Below are positions 27,493 through 42,061 of a DNA stretch of 64,000 bases, in pieces. A program made the position numbers and the translations under genes. The DNA is from Cacajao melanocephalus (Eukaryota > Chordata > Mammalia > Primates > Pitheciidae): positions 17,180-81,179 of the forward strand of contig CAUYLG010071188.1 in the NCBI GenBank assembly GCA_963573385.1, read 5' to 3'. How positions within the stretch are numbered: position 1 is the stretch's first letter; every line of letters starts with the position of its first letter. Under the pieces are notes generated by a model. That model saw only the letters and a program-made list of their open reading frames with translations, was not told the DNA's origin and searched no databases.

Positions 27493-28301
27493 TGTATTAG
27501 TCAGAGTTCTCCAGAAAACTAGAGTTGTGTATGTATATGTGTACGTATATATATGTGTGTATATATATATACACACACACACACATATTATACACACACA
27601 CATATACATATATATGTATATACACACACATATATACATATATATCTTCCTATACATGTTTACATATATGTGTGTGTGTATATATATATATGTATATGTG
27701 TGTGTGTTTTCCTATTTGTGTATATGTTTTTATGTGTGTGTGTATACACACACACACACACACACACATATATAGGTTTCTCTGGAGAACCCTAGCAAAA
27801 TATAGATCCCATAGATCTCTTGTTGTACATATACATGAAGATATTTATTGCAGGAATTGGCTCACACAATTGTGGAGGACAAGATGTTCTACAACCTACC
27901 ATTTGAAAGCTGCAGAATCAGGAATGCCAGTAAGTAGTACAATTCAATTGGATTCTGAAGGCTTGAGCTCCAGAGGAGCCAAAGGTGTACACCCTTGTCT
28001 GAATTTGAAGACCTATGAACCAGGAACTCTGATTCTGAGGGCAGGAGAACATAGATGTCCCAGCCTCAAAGAGAAGCAAGTCAGCCCTTACTCTGCCTTT
28101 TTGTTCTATTCAATGGATTTGTTCTTAAGGTATTGGATGAGGCCCCCTCACATTGGTGGGGATAATCTTCTTTACTAAGTCTACGGATTCAAATGCTAAT
28201 CTCTTCCAGAAACTGTCACAGATACATCCTGAAATCATGTTTTACTACATATCTGAGCATCGTTCATCCCAGCCAAGTTGACACATAAAATAACCATCAC
28301 A
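27493..28301 (+). mobile_element. LTR-like repeat (TGTATTAGTCAG...CATCACA family), family name uncertain
   Basis: The left end is 'tgtattagtcagagttctcc' and the right end is 'gttgacacataaaa' followed by 'ccatcaca'. These are the termini of a common mammalian repeat with LTR-like TG...CA ends. Internal blocks 'ggaattggctcacacaatt' and 'ttggatgaggccccctcaca' agree. A long microsatellite has expanded near its left end. No clean TSD is visible. The 217-codon plus-strand frame at 27525-28178 runs through the microsatellite and is not a gene. Confidence 0.72.
27526..27776. repeat. Compound TA/TG/CA microsatellite
   Basis: About 250 bases of alternating TATG, TG, CA and TA units, lying within the LTR-like repeat. 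Self-complementary TG and CA blocks allow extended hairpins. The array creates long artefactual frames of Tyr, Thr, His, Ile, Cys and Val. Confidence 0.95.
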
Positions 28302-30019
28302 GTGTAATTACACAATGTGAACAAGTATATTTTGTTTGGAGGCTCTGTGTGCCCTACAAGCAGCGAATATAAATGTATAAATCCATTTTTCACTCACTCA
28401 TTAAAACTGAGCATGTACTTGGCCCCAGATAAAAGCATAATCTATTCCAAAAATTACGTTTTATAAGTGACATTCTCTCAATATAATCCAATGAAGAATT
28501 ACATCAGCAACAACAATAAAATTATTTTTAAAAATCTATTCACTACCTCAAAATTAAGAAAGATAATTCTAATATAGCAATGTTCTATGGGAAGACACAA
28601 GTTAGTATAATTTTTTTTTATAAAAGTGTAACACATTCCCATAGGAATATGTACAAACCAGAAGATGGAAGAATAGGCATAAACATTTTGGTAACAAAAA
28701 GAACAGTGAAACATATTTAAACATCTTTAAAAATAGGAAGACCAGCAAATCATATAGAGAATAAGACTTTACGATCAGAGGTTGGAATTCTGACATAAAA
28801 CAAAACACAAAAATGAAGAAATTCAACTTTTTGTTTTACTTTCTTCCTGCAAGTTGCATTCTGCAAAAGAAAATGCAGGATTTTGCATTTTAACTGGTAT
28901 TAAAGAACTTAGTGAAGGGAAATTGACTAAAAATTTGACAGAGATTTACTTAATTATATTAATTTGTAAATATAAAATAAAAAAGATCTCTAGGTATTGC
29001 TTACACCCTATAGTTTAGTAAAACTTGTTATGAAGAAAGTTAAATAGTAGCTGAATTATATAACTACATGTTGCCAAAGAGGAAATTGCATCAAAATAAC
29101 CGTTGAACTGATATGATGAAATAATTATTCATGATTACAAGGAACTGAAAAATAGGTGCAGACATTTAGAAACAGTCAGATACATATCAATTTTTATAAG
29201 GTTAGATTTTGGATCATGTACAAATTATAGAAGAAAAGGTTTATACTGCAGGGCAAGACAAAAAGTAACAAAAGTTTGTAAGACAAAGTGAAAGGAAAAT
29301 ATATCCTAGAATAAGCTAAAATCCAAGGGAAGAAATACTTAAGGAAACAAACAAGAAATAAACTTTAACTTATGTTGGCAGTAAATACAAAACGAAAAAC
29401 AAAGAAGGGGAAAGAGTTATATTACTAAGTCAAATTGTATAATATTAGTATATACAGATAACTGTGAGAAAATATAACTCTTTGATTTCAACTTCTTTTT
29501 CTCTATCAAAGAAAAACGATTTTAAAATTGGAAAGAATGAACAAAAATTGTTTGACCGTACTTGAAAAACCTGCGATAACTACTCATGCCTATATACTAT
29601 GAGTTTTCTGTGTATCTTCCTTTTTGTAACAGTGATGAATTAACAATAGCATCCATCTTCTCTCATTCACTCACCATTTTGACCAATGACATGCAATTTT
29701 GAGCTGACCACCTAGAAAAGACTTTGATTTATATAAGTGTAACAAATTGGTTAAGAGGCTTAAATTTGTTGGGGGCACAAGGAGAAAGCATCTTTATTCT
29801 TCTGCAACTCCTGCTTTCCAACATGCTCAATTTACTCTCTTCTCTGACCTATGACATCTCAGAAAAATTGCACAGCTTTCTAGTAACCTTCAGAAATTAA
29901 CAAAGCTTGCTATGTTCATATTAAAATTTTCTTATGACATAATTGAAAAGGAGGAGCCCACCTCCTCCCCATGACTAGTGTGTGATTCATGGTTTAGGAA
30001 TCTTTTGTAAATAAGAAAG
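28302..30019. other. Unassigned AT-rich noncoding DNA
   Basis: Nothing recognised with confidence. The last hundred bases may include diverged L1 5' UTR belonging to the next element. Confidence 0.5.
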
Positions 30020-30150
30020 CATGGTCTATCTTCTGATATTTCTGATTCTTTTTGGATAGGATCAAGAGTCATGAGAGGAAGCATTAAATAAAAGGACAAT
30101 CTTCTCCTCCAAAGGATCACAACTCCACGCCAGCAAGAGAACAAAACTGG

Positions 30151-31066
30151 ATGGAGAATGAGTCTGACAAATTGATAGAAGTAGGCTTCAAAAGGTGGGT
30201 AATAAAAAACTCCTCCCAGCTAAAGGAGCACTTTCTAACCCAATGCAAAGAAGCTAAGAACCTTGAAAAAAGGTTAGAGGAATTGCTAAGTAGAATAACC
30301 AGTTTAGAGAAGCATATAAATGATCTGATGGAGCTAAAAAACACAGCATGAGGTGTTCATGAAGCATAAAGTATCAATAGCCAAATCAATCAAGTGGAAG
30401 AAAGCATATCAGAGATTAAACATCAACTTAATAAAATAAAATGTGAAGACAAGATTAGAGAAAAAAGAAGGAAAAGGAATGAACAAAGCCTCCAAGTAAT
30501 ATGGAACTATGTGAAAAGACCAAACCTGCATTTGACTGGTGTACCTGAAAGTGATGTTTTCCAACCAACTTGGAAAACACACTCTTCAGGATATTATCCA
30601 GGAGAACTTCCCCAACCTAGCAAGGCAGACAAGCATTCAAATTCAGGAAATACAGATAACACCACAAAGATAGTCCTCAAGAAGAGCTACCCTAAGACAT
30701 ATAATAGTCAGATTCACCAAGGTTGAAATGAAGGAAAAATGTTAAGGGCAGCCAGAGAGAAAGGTCAGGTTAACCACAAAGGAAAGCCCACTAGACTAAC
30801 AGTGGATCTCTTGGCAGAAACCCTACTAGCCATAAAAGAAGGGGGGCAATATTCAACATTCTTAAGGAAAAGAATTTTCAACCCAGAATTTCATACCCAG
30901 CCAAACTATGTTTCATAAGTGAAGGAGAAATAAAATCCTTTACAGACAAGAAACTACTGAGAGATTCTGTCACCACCAGGCCTGCCTTACAAGAGCTCCT
31001 GAAGAAAGCACTAAATATGAAAAGGAAAAACTGGTACCAGCCACTGCAAAAACATACCAAATTGTA
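30151..31066 (+). pseudogene. L1 ORF1 relic (RNA-binding chaperone protein), decayed
   Basis: The L1 ORF1 product is a trimeric coiled-coil RNA-binding protein that coats L1 RNA. Here the frame opens with MENESDKLIEVGFKRW, matching the ORF1 N-terminal region, so the family's upstream start is missing or lost. A stop at 30349-30351 and another soon after at 30367-30369 break the coiled-coil part. The frame resumes at 30394-30726 with the conserved block around LTGVPESDV and SLQVIWNYVKRPN, then shifts. The DNA keeps the C-terminal end to the TAA at 31064-31066. Coding capacity is lost. Confidence 0.9.
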
Positions 31067-31130
31067 AAGATCATTGACACTGCAAAGAAACTGCATTAAC
31101 TAATGGGCAAAATAATCAGCTAGCATCATA

Positions 31131-34891
<3,761 letters not shown>

Positions 34892-35104
34892 ACAATGAGA
34901 ATACATGGACACAGGGAGGGTAATATCACACATTGGGGCCTGTCATGGGGTGGGGGGCTAGGGGAGAGATAGCATTAGGAGAAATACCTAATGTAGATGA
35001 CGGGTTGATGGGTGCAGCACACCACCATGGCAAATGTATACGTATGTAACAAACCTGCAGGTTCTGCCCATGTATCCCAGAATTTAAAGTATAATTTTAA
35101 AAAA
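34892..35104 (+). other. L1 3' UTR
   Basis: Contains the G-rich tract near 34947-34970, the 'gtagatgacgggttgatggg' block and the 'aatttaaagtataat' terminus before a short A-run. This part is typical of primate L1PA/PB 3' ends. Confidence 0.92.
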
Positions 35105-35295
35105 GGGGGTGAGGAAAAGATACTTATAATTGGTGCTGTGTGGAACAGGTTTTCACATTTTAGATCTTTCACAGGGTACAATTGTGGAATTCCTTTAGAA
35201 ATTTTGTTTATGGTTTCCTGATTAAGCCATGAACTTTTGTAATCCAATCCCATCAGCTCCTGCTTCCTGGAGTACCTACTCAAGAAAAGCTTCTT

Positions 35296-35610
35296 GGTCA
35301 GGTGCGGTGGCTAACGCCTGTAATCCCAGCCCTTTGGGAAGCTGAGGCAGGCAGGTCACATAAGGTCAGGAGTTCAAGACCAGCCTGGCCAACATGGTGA
35401 AACTCTGTCTCTGTTAAAAATATAAAAATTAGCTGGGCATAGTGGCGTGCCTGTAATCCCAGCTACTTGGGGGGCTGAGACAAGAGAATTGCTTGAACCC
35501 AAGGAAGCAAAGATTGGAGTAAGCCGAGAATACACCACTGCACTTCAGCCTAGGTGACAGAGCAAGACTCTGTCTCAAAAAAAAAAAAAAAAAAAGAAAA
35601 AGAAATAAAA
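35296..35610 (+). mobile_element. AluS SINE
   Basis: A full-length dimeric Alu starting with GGTCAGGTGCGGTGGCTAAC and ending in an A-run of about 19 bases plus an A-rich extension. AluS-type left monomer. An imperfect duplication, AAAAGCTTCTT at 35285-35295 against AAAAGCTTTCT after the tail, is a likely TSD. Confidence 0.95.
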
Positions 35611-36389
35611 AAGCTTTCTGCTTAAATCCCTCATCCCAATAGTCCACCTTCTTTGGCGCAATACCACTCAAGATGGCTTAGAACCACCTGTCTTCTACCC
35701 AGCTAATAAAGGGGAAACCAACACATCCTTGTCATGACAAACAGTGGAAGTTTAGCTCGCTCTTCTTTTGCTCTTATTCCTCATAACCTAATATTGTGAG
35801 CTGTAGCTGCAAGTCTTGCACCTATTCAGAATTACACAGTTGAGAGGCAAGCAAAGCCTATTTATATGCTCTCGAAATTTCAGGTAGCACTTGACAATTT
35901 CTTCCAAGAATTCTCATAGAGCTCCAGTTGGGTGCACTGCCACAAACTCGCCAGTCCCTATAGCTCAGCAAACTCCTACTGTGAAGCAGGTAAGATACAA
36001 ATCCCTTACTTTAGAAAACATCCTCAGTGTTTACAAATGATTGTCTCAATACTCACACATTTAGCTTGAGGGGTCAGGCATGCTAGCTCACTCCACTGAG
36101 TGAAGAGGAGAAATCCCAAAGCTTTCTCTCATAGGCCTATCCAACTCCACTATCTTAATTATTCAACCCTATTTTCCAGTGTTATCCTGTATGGGCATGC
36201 AGGGAGCACTAAGGTTGAGAGACACAGGATTGTTTTCTGGTGTCCTTTGGGGCATTCTGGAGGAAAATAAGAAAAGTCTATATTTAGGTGCCATCTTCTG
36301 CAACATGTGAAGGCATTTATTACCTATTATCTTTAAAAACAGGACCAATTCCTTTCAGTATTATATTACTATCTTTAAATGTACCTCTA
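35611..36389. other. Unassigned noncoding DNA
   Basis: No gene or named repeat recognised. A lone strong splice-donor-like CAGGTAAGA lies at 35987-35995 without partner signals. Confidence 0.5.
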
Positions 36390-36604
36390 CATATATATAT
36401 ATATGTATATATATATATACATGTATATATATATATAGTATATATATATATATATACACACACACATATATGGATATATATGTGTGTGTATATAGATATA
36501 TGGATATATATATCCATATATAGATATATGGATATATATATATCCTTAAATGTACCTCTATATCTATCTCTCTCTCTATATATATATATACACACACATA
36601 TATA

Positions 36605-36636
<32 letters not shown>

Positions 36637-36649
36637 CACACATTTCTTT
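36390..36649. repeat. Palindromic TA/TG/CA microsatellite with internal duplication
   Basis: About 260 bases of TA, TATG, CA and TG units. The flanking unit 'ttaaatgtacctct' occurs at about 36375 and again at about 36546, so a block of about 170 bp has been duplicated. Between the copies lie self-complementary runs of 'atatggatatatatatccat' type. Frames of 92-144 codons across it on both strands are artefacts. Confidence 0.93.
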
Positions 36650-37497
36650 CAATAACAAGATGGAGATTAAATTTGTGGTAGTACTTGGTTTAATACAGAA
36701 CTCAGTCCACTTGAACTATTAAACTATGGATTAAAATGTGGAGAACTATAGAGTGACTAATTTCTTGTTGATTAAAGTGACTACACCTATTTCTAAATAT
36801 TGTTTCATTTTAGGGTTAGCTCTAACTTACATGAATTCATTCAAGGTTGTTAATATTAGAGTTAAGCTAATCTTGAACATTTGTAAAAATTCCTGGATTT
36901 CAATGACTCATAAGTTTGAACAAAATCCCTTTGGATATTTTTAAGCCAGAAGCAGGGAATAAGTGCACTTTTCCAATTTTAAGTTCAATTTAAACTTAGT
37001 GTGCTTCAATAATTCAGAAACCAATGAACTTTAAAAACTGAAGATTTTAAAAATCCAATTCTTCCCTACCTAAGATTAGTTCAGAAGTTTAGGCAAGATA
37101 CTTTCAATTACTTGAAAGCAATATGTTACAAAAATATTTCTTCTGAGTCTATGTAGTATAAAACTGAGTAATTATATTTTAAATACAGAATATAATATTA
37201 AATAAAGCTTATGTATTTTGTGGTACTGCATGAACAGAAGGAATTAGATGTATAAATTTAAGATGTTAAGATGAAGAAAAGTAAGATGTTGCATGGATCT
37301 AAACAAAATCTTTTAAAATTAAATTAAATAACTAGCTTATGATGAATATTCTGATAAATTAATTGACTTTTAAACAAATATTTACCCTAATTTTATTTAT
37401 ATATGATATGTAAATATTGAGTATTCATTAATGTAAATGACTTTTCATTACAATAAACTATAAGTTTTACAATTGTAAGAACATAATTTTGGAATTC
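36650..37497. other. Unassigned AT-rich noncoding DNA
   Basis: Nothing recognised. Confidence 0.55.
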
Positions 37498-37700
37498 CGC
37501 TGTCCAATAGAAGTTTCTGTGACATTGAAAATGTCAAATATCTGTGCTATCCAATGCAGTAGCCATTAGCCACATATGGCTATTGAGCATTTAAATGTGG
37601 GTAGTGCAATTAAGTCATAGAATGTTTATTTTTAATTTTATTAAAATATTAATCTGTATAGCCACATGCAGTTAGTGGCTGATGTATTTCACAGTTCAGC
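37498..37700. mobile_element. Short nonautonomous DNA-transposon-like element (probably hAT)
   Basis: Contains 'gctgtccaatagaagtttct', 'ctgtgctatccaatgcagta' and 'gccacatatggctattgagc', and near the right end 'tagccacatgcagttagtgg'. The repeated 'tagcca(c)' and 'tccaat' blocks in inverted relation are typical of a common mammalian hAT-derived short element. I am not sure of the family name. Confidence 0.55.
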
Positions 37701-40682
37701 CTGGGAATAAAAATATACTTAATATTCTTCTAGTATGCACTTTTGTATCCTTTAAAATTACATTTATTACAATACTCTGCAATCTTAGGGTACATAGGAT
37801 ATTAGGAAACTCAAAGGCTACTATTTCATTATTTTCAAACTTAAATTGTATGAAAACAAACTAATGATATATATGAAAGTATAATTTTAAATGAAAATTT
37901 ACAAGCCAGATTATTGTAAGAATCTATTATTTCGAATTACAAAAGTTCAATTCTTTCTAGACATTTTAATTTCCCCGCTTCCACCTTTTTACTTTGACAT
38001 AATTTTTTGTATGCTTTTATACGTCTATAGCTCATTAAATTGGAAAAACAGGAAAGTAGAAAAATTCTAAAATTTGGAAAATGTAAACAGCTTGTTTCTT
38101 CCATGACACATATGTTCTCTACAGGGGAACTTTGTAGTGCTGAGTTGCAAAACATTCTATATTCAATCTGCCCTTGAGACTGTCTGCCCTCTTCTTATTT
38201 CCAAAGATGAATGTTTTCTATACTCTGCCAAATACCAGGAAGACTCGATTCATTCAAGGCTGAATTATTCACAAGAATCTTTTGCATTCCTCCTTTCAGG
38301 GACAAGGTTTTGTTTTGTTTTGTTTCTGTTTGGTTGTGCCATATTCTGCAGTGATTTTTCAGGATACAAATTATAAAAGCAAATATGAAGAGCATCTGAA
38401 ATATTCTCTTTAAAGGTGTTATCAGTTAGGAAAGTGATACAAAATTCAATCCATTAATTTTATTAGAGTTAATAATAGTAATAACTACTATAGGATTATT
38501 GCAGGGAGTTAAAAAGTTAATAGAAATTGAGCTTTGGTAATAGTATTATTACATACAATTAATTAGCATTAACCTCTCATGTAAGGCAAAAATGTAACCA
38601 CTGTTAAATTTTATTTTGAGGAATGTACTAGAACTGAGTTTGGATCTTGTTGTACCAATTACGTTTCTGAGGAAAGGTAGTGCTTTCAAGGATTGCATGA
38701 TTTTGTTAAAAATAATCTCAATAACAAAAATTGTTACTTTATCGTTCATCTCCTCAAGTGATATTATCAAGCCTCCCTCATTGGAGTCAGTGCTTTAAGC
38801 TATATCTCTAATAATGGAAATGGATTTGCCCTCTTCCGCTTACTTCCTCCTGCCCCGTCAATGTCATGCCTTTACAAGAGTGCTGACCAGCATTACGAGA
38901 TATACAAACCACCAATAGCAATTAACTCACGTGTCATGGTCAGTTGGCTCAAATTATTTTAGTCCCTTTCTATATTTCCTCCAGGTAAATGAAAAAATCA
39001 TGACAGGTTTTAAAAATTCTGATTATTTTATACCTTTGGCAAGCCATGGATTGTGTTTTACCTCCTTCTTATGAAACTTTCCTGATTATAGAAAGGAAAG
39101 TCATTTGCAGAATAATATTTCTACCATATAAGCCAAAATGATTTTGGCAGTAATATTCTTGCACTATTTGTTAACATGATAAATTTTAAGAGAATAAGCA
39201 CTTTATAGTTTTTAAATTAATGTATAAATGCCATGATATTTTTTTCTATTATATCCCAAAGTAGGGACCTTGTACTTAAAAATAATTCATGAATTAAAAG
39301 TGAAATAACATGTTTTGAAAGCCAACTGTCCAAGGACCTAAAATTATTTTTAAAATCTTTACTTGCTTCAAGGGGACTAAAATCAAGGTAATATTTTAAA
39401 TCTACTCATGGGAAACAATATTACAATGTTGTATGCAGTAAGTATCAACTGCTTACTTTAGATAGTAAATACAAAGGAGGTGGGACTTTATGTGGGTAGT
39501 AAGAGATTTTTGGAAACATGCATGGAACAGTGAAGTCATAGAGAATGACATAAACAGAATTTTATAACAAATTTTAACATGACGGTATATTTGAGGTAAG
39601 ATGCGTAGACAGGAATCTTTTCAGGAAAACACGTGTAGGGAAAGCAGATTGGTGTCTTACTATAGGGTCTTAAATATAAATTTTTGAAATTTTAATCTAG
39701 TAAAAAATGGAGAGATAATAAGTTTTAAAATTAGGATTTGTCTGTATTCTGAAAATCTTTAAGAAATTAATAGGTGGTTAAATGTAGGATGTATCCGACA
39801 GAAAGACTTGAAGCAAGGAGACAAGTTAGGAACTTGTGGTGATAGCAGTAAAACAGTAGTGACAGTAGGAGTAGCAAGAGTAACTTGCATTTCACTTTAA
39901 AGTTGTTATTTGACAGCGTTTCTTTACACACTTTATCTTATGTGGTTGAAGCAGGACTGATAGATGACTGAATTGGAGTTGAGGTAATGGGAACATTGAG
40001 AAGAGAGAAATGGAAGTTTAAAAAAAAATAGTATAGACAAGGCACGGTAGTATTGCTATGTGGGCATAAGCAAGACATCAGAGATAATGCTGAGATGAAA
40101 AGAGAAATAGCAAAATGAGGAACTATTCCAAAAACAGTAACTAGGGTAACAAAATATCCTGTTAGTTCTTTTTTAGCATTCAGTTTGAAGTGACAGAAAA
40201 ACAAGTATAAATGCCCGGTGAGTAAATAAAACCTGGAAAATCACTACATAGAAGAAAGGCCAAGTCTAGAGATAACAGTGAATACTTCTCTAGAATGCAT
40301 TGTGAAAAAATATATAAAAAGTTATTTGCTTTCAACAGAGAAAGAATGAGGAAATCTGGAAAACCTGAAAAATGTAATGTCATAGATGCAATTAAATAAA
40401 ATAAAAACTTTAAAGCAAAGAGAGCATAACCAATAGTTTGGTCAAAATTTCAAGATTCCAAATTTTAATGATTGAGAGAGGGATTTTGGATGGGGAAAAA
40501 CAGTACTAATGAGCTTCATGTATGGACTTTTGGATTGCAGACTACAAGAGAGATTAAGCAAAGGATAGTAAGAATATTGTGTCAGGCGGTATCAGAAAAA
40601 AAGGTAAGAAATAAGACGGAAACAATAGAAGAGCTTTATGGAGGTGACAAGGTTTAAAGGCAGAGATAAGAGAAGAAAATGA
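37701..40682. other. Unassigned noncoding DNA
   Basis: No gene recognised. A (GTTTT)n run lies at about 38308-38326. Between about 39470 and 39930 some blocks ('gaagcaaggagacaagttag') resemble antisense L2, too diverged to call. Short frames lack domains. Confidence 0.5.
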
Positions 40683-41375
40683 TAATTGCCATTCTGACTG
40701 TCCTGAGATGGCATCTCACTGTGGTTTTGATTTGCATTCCTCTAATGATCAGTGATATTGAGCTTTTTTCCCATATGTTTGTTGGCTGCATAAATGTCTT
40801 TTGAGAAGTTTCAGTTTATATCCTTTGCCAACCTTTGGATGGGGCTATTTGTTTTTTTCTTGTAAATTTGTTTAAGGTCCTTATAAATTCTGAATTTTAG
40901 ACCTTTGTCAGATGGGTAGGTTGCAAAACTTTTCTTCCATTCTGTAGGTTGACTGTTCACTCTAATGATAGTTTCTTTTCCTGTAAAGAAGCTCTTTAAT
41001 TAGATTCCATTTGTCAATTTTGGCTTTTGTTTCAGTTACATTTGGCATTTTCATCATGAAGTCTTTGCCCATGCCTATATCTTGAATGGTATTGCCTAGG
41101 TTTTCTTCTAGGGTGTTTATGGTTTTGAGTTTTACATTTAAGTCTTTAACCCATCTTGAGTTAATTTTTGTATAATGTGTAAGGAAGTGGTCCAGTTTCA
41201 GTTTTCTGCATATGGCTAGCCTGTTTTCCCAGCACCATTGATTGAATAGGAAATCCTTTCCCCATTGCTTGTTTTTGTCAGGTTTGTCAAAGATCAGAGG
41301 GTTGTAGATGTGTGGTGTTATTTCTGAGGTCTCCGTTCTGTTCCATTGTTCTATGTGTCTGTTTTGGTACCAGTT
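40683..41375 (-). mobile_element. L1, inverted 5' segment of a twin-primed insertion
   Basis: This is reverse-complement L1 ORF2. A minus-strand frame of 142 codons at 40962-41390 carries [20 protein letters not shown] and further ORF2 sequence. In L1 coordinates it runs from the 'ggtaccaaaacag' block to 'gaatggcaat', exactly upstream of where the adjoining sense segment begins. No clear TSD is visible. Confidence 0.93.
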
Positions 41376-42061
41376 CAAGTCAGGAAACAACAGATGCTGG
41401 CGAGGCTGTGAAGAAATAGGAACGATTTTACACTGTTGGTGGGAGTGTAAATTAGTTCAACCATTGTGGAAGACAGTGTGGCAATTCCTCAAGGATCTAG
41501 AACCAGAAATACCATTTGACCCAGCAATTCCATTACTGGGTATATATCCAAAGGAATCTAAATCATTCTACTATAAAGACACATGCACACATGTGTTTAT
41601 TACAGCACTATTTACAATAACAAAGTCCTGGAACCAACCCAAATGCCCATCAGTGATAGCCTGGATAGAAAAAATGTGGTACATATACACCATAAAATAT
41701 TATGCAGCCATAAAAAGGAATGAGATCACGTCCTTTGCGGGAACATGGTTGAAGCTGGAAACCATCATCCCCAGCGAACTAATACAGGAACAGATAACTA
41801 AACACCACATGTTCTCACTCATAAGTTGGAGCTGAACAATAAGAACACATGGATACAGAGAGGAGAACACCACACACCAGGGCTGGTTGTGGGTGGGGAA
41901 GGTGGGGAGAAACCTTAGAGGACAGGTCAATAAGTTCAGCAAACCACCATGGCACACATATACCTCTGTAAGAAGTAACAAACCTGCACGTTCTGCACAT
42001 GTACCCCCAAACTTAAAGTAAAATAAATAAACTGCACATATATGTACTAAAAAAAAAAAAA
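41376..42061 (+). mobile_element. L1, 3' segment in insertion orientation
   Basis: Sense L1 starts abruptly with 'aagtcaggaaacaacagatg' and holds the Cys-rich C-terminus of ORF2 ([18 protein letters not shown]), the natural TGA stop at 41833-41835, the 3' UTR and an A-run at 42049-42061. The last 150 codons of ORF2 remain open. Only the C-terminus is present, with no catalytic domain. Confidence 0.95.

Noticed and set aside
26358..27776. Spaced repeats that might suggest a CRISPR-like array
   Set aside because: They are eukaryotic di- and tetranucleotide microsatellites without unique spacers of constant length.
27525..28178. 217-codon plus-strand open frame, the longest in the window
   Set aside because: More than a third is Tyr/Thr/His/Ile/Cys/Val translated from a microsatellite, and the rest is an LTR-like repeat. 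No domain is present.
35987..35995. Strong splice-donor-like CAGGTAAGA
   Set aside because: A nine-base match occurs by chance in long intergenic DNA. No matching acceptor or open exon was seen.
36288..36722. 144-codon plus-strand frame and overlapping minus-strand frames of 92 and 112 codons
   Set aside because: All are translations of the TA/CA/TG microsatellite at 36390-36649.
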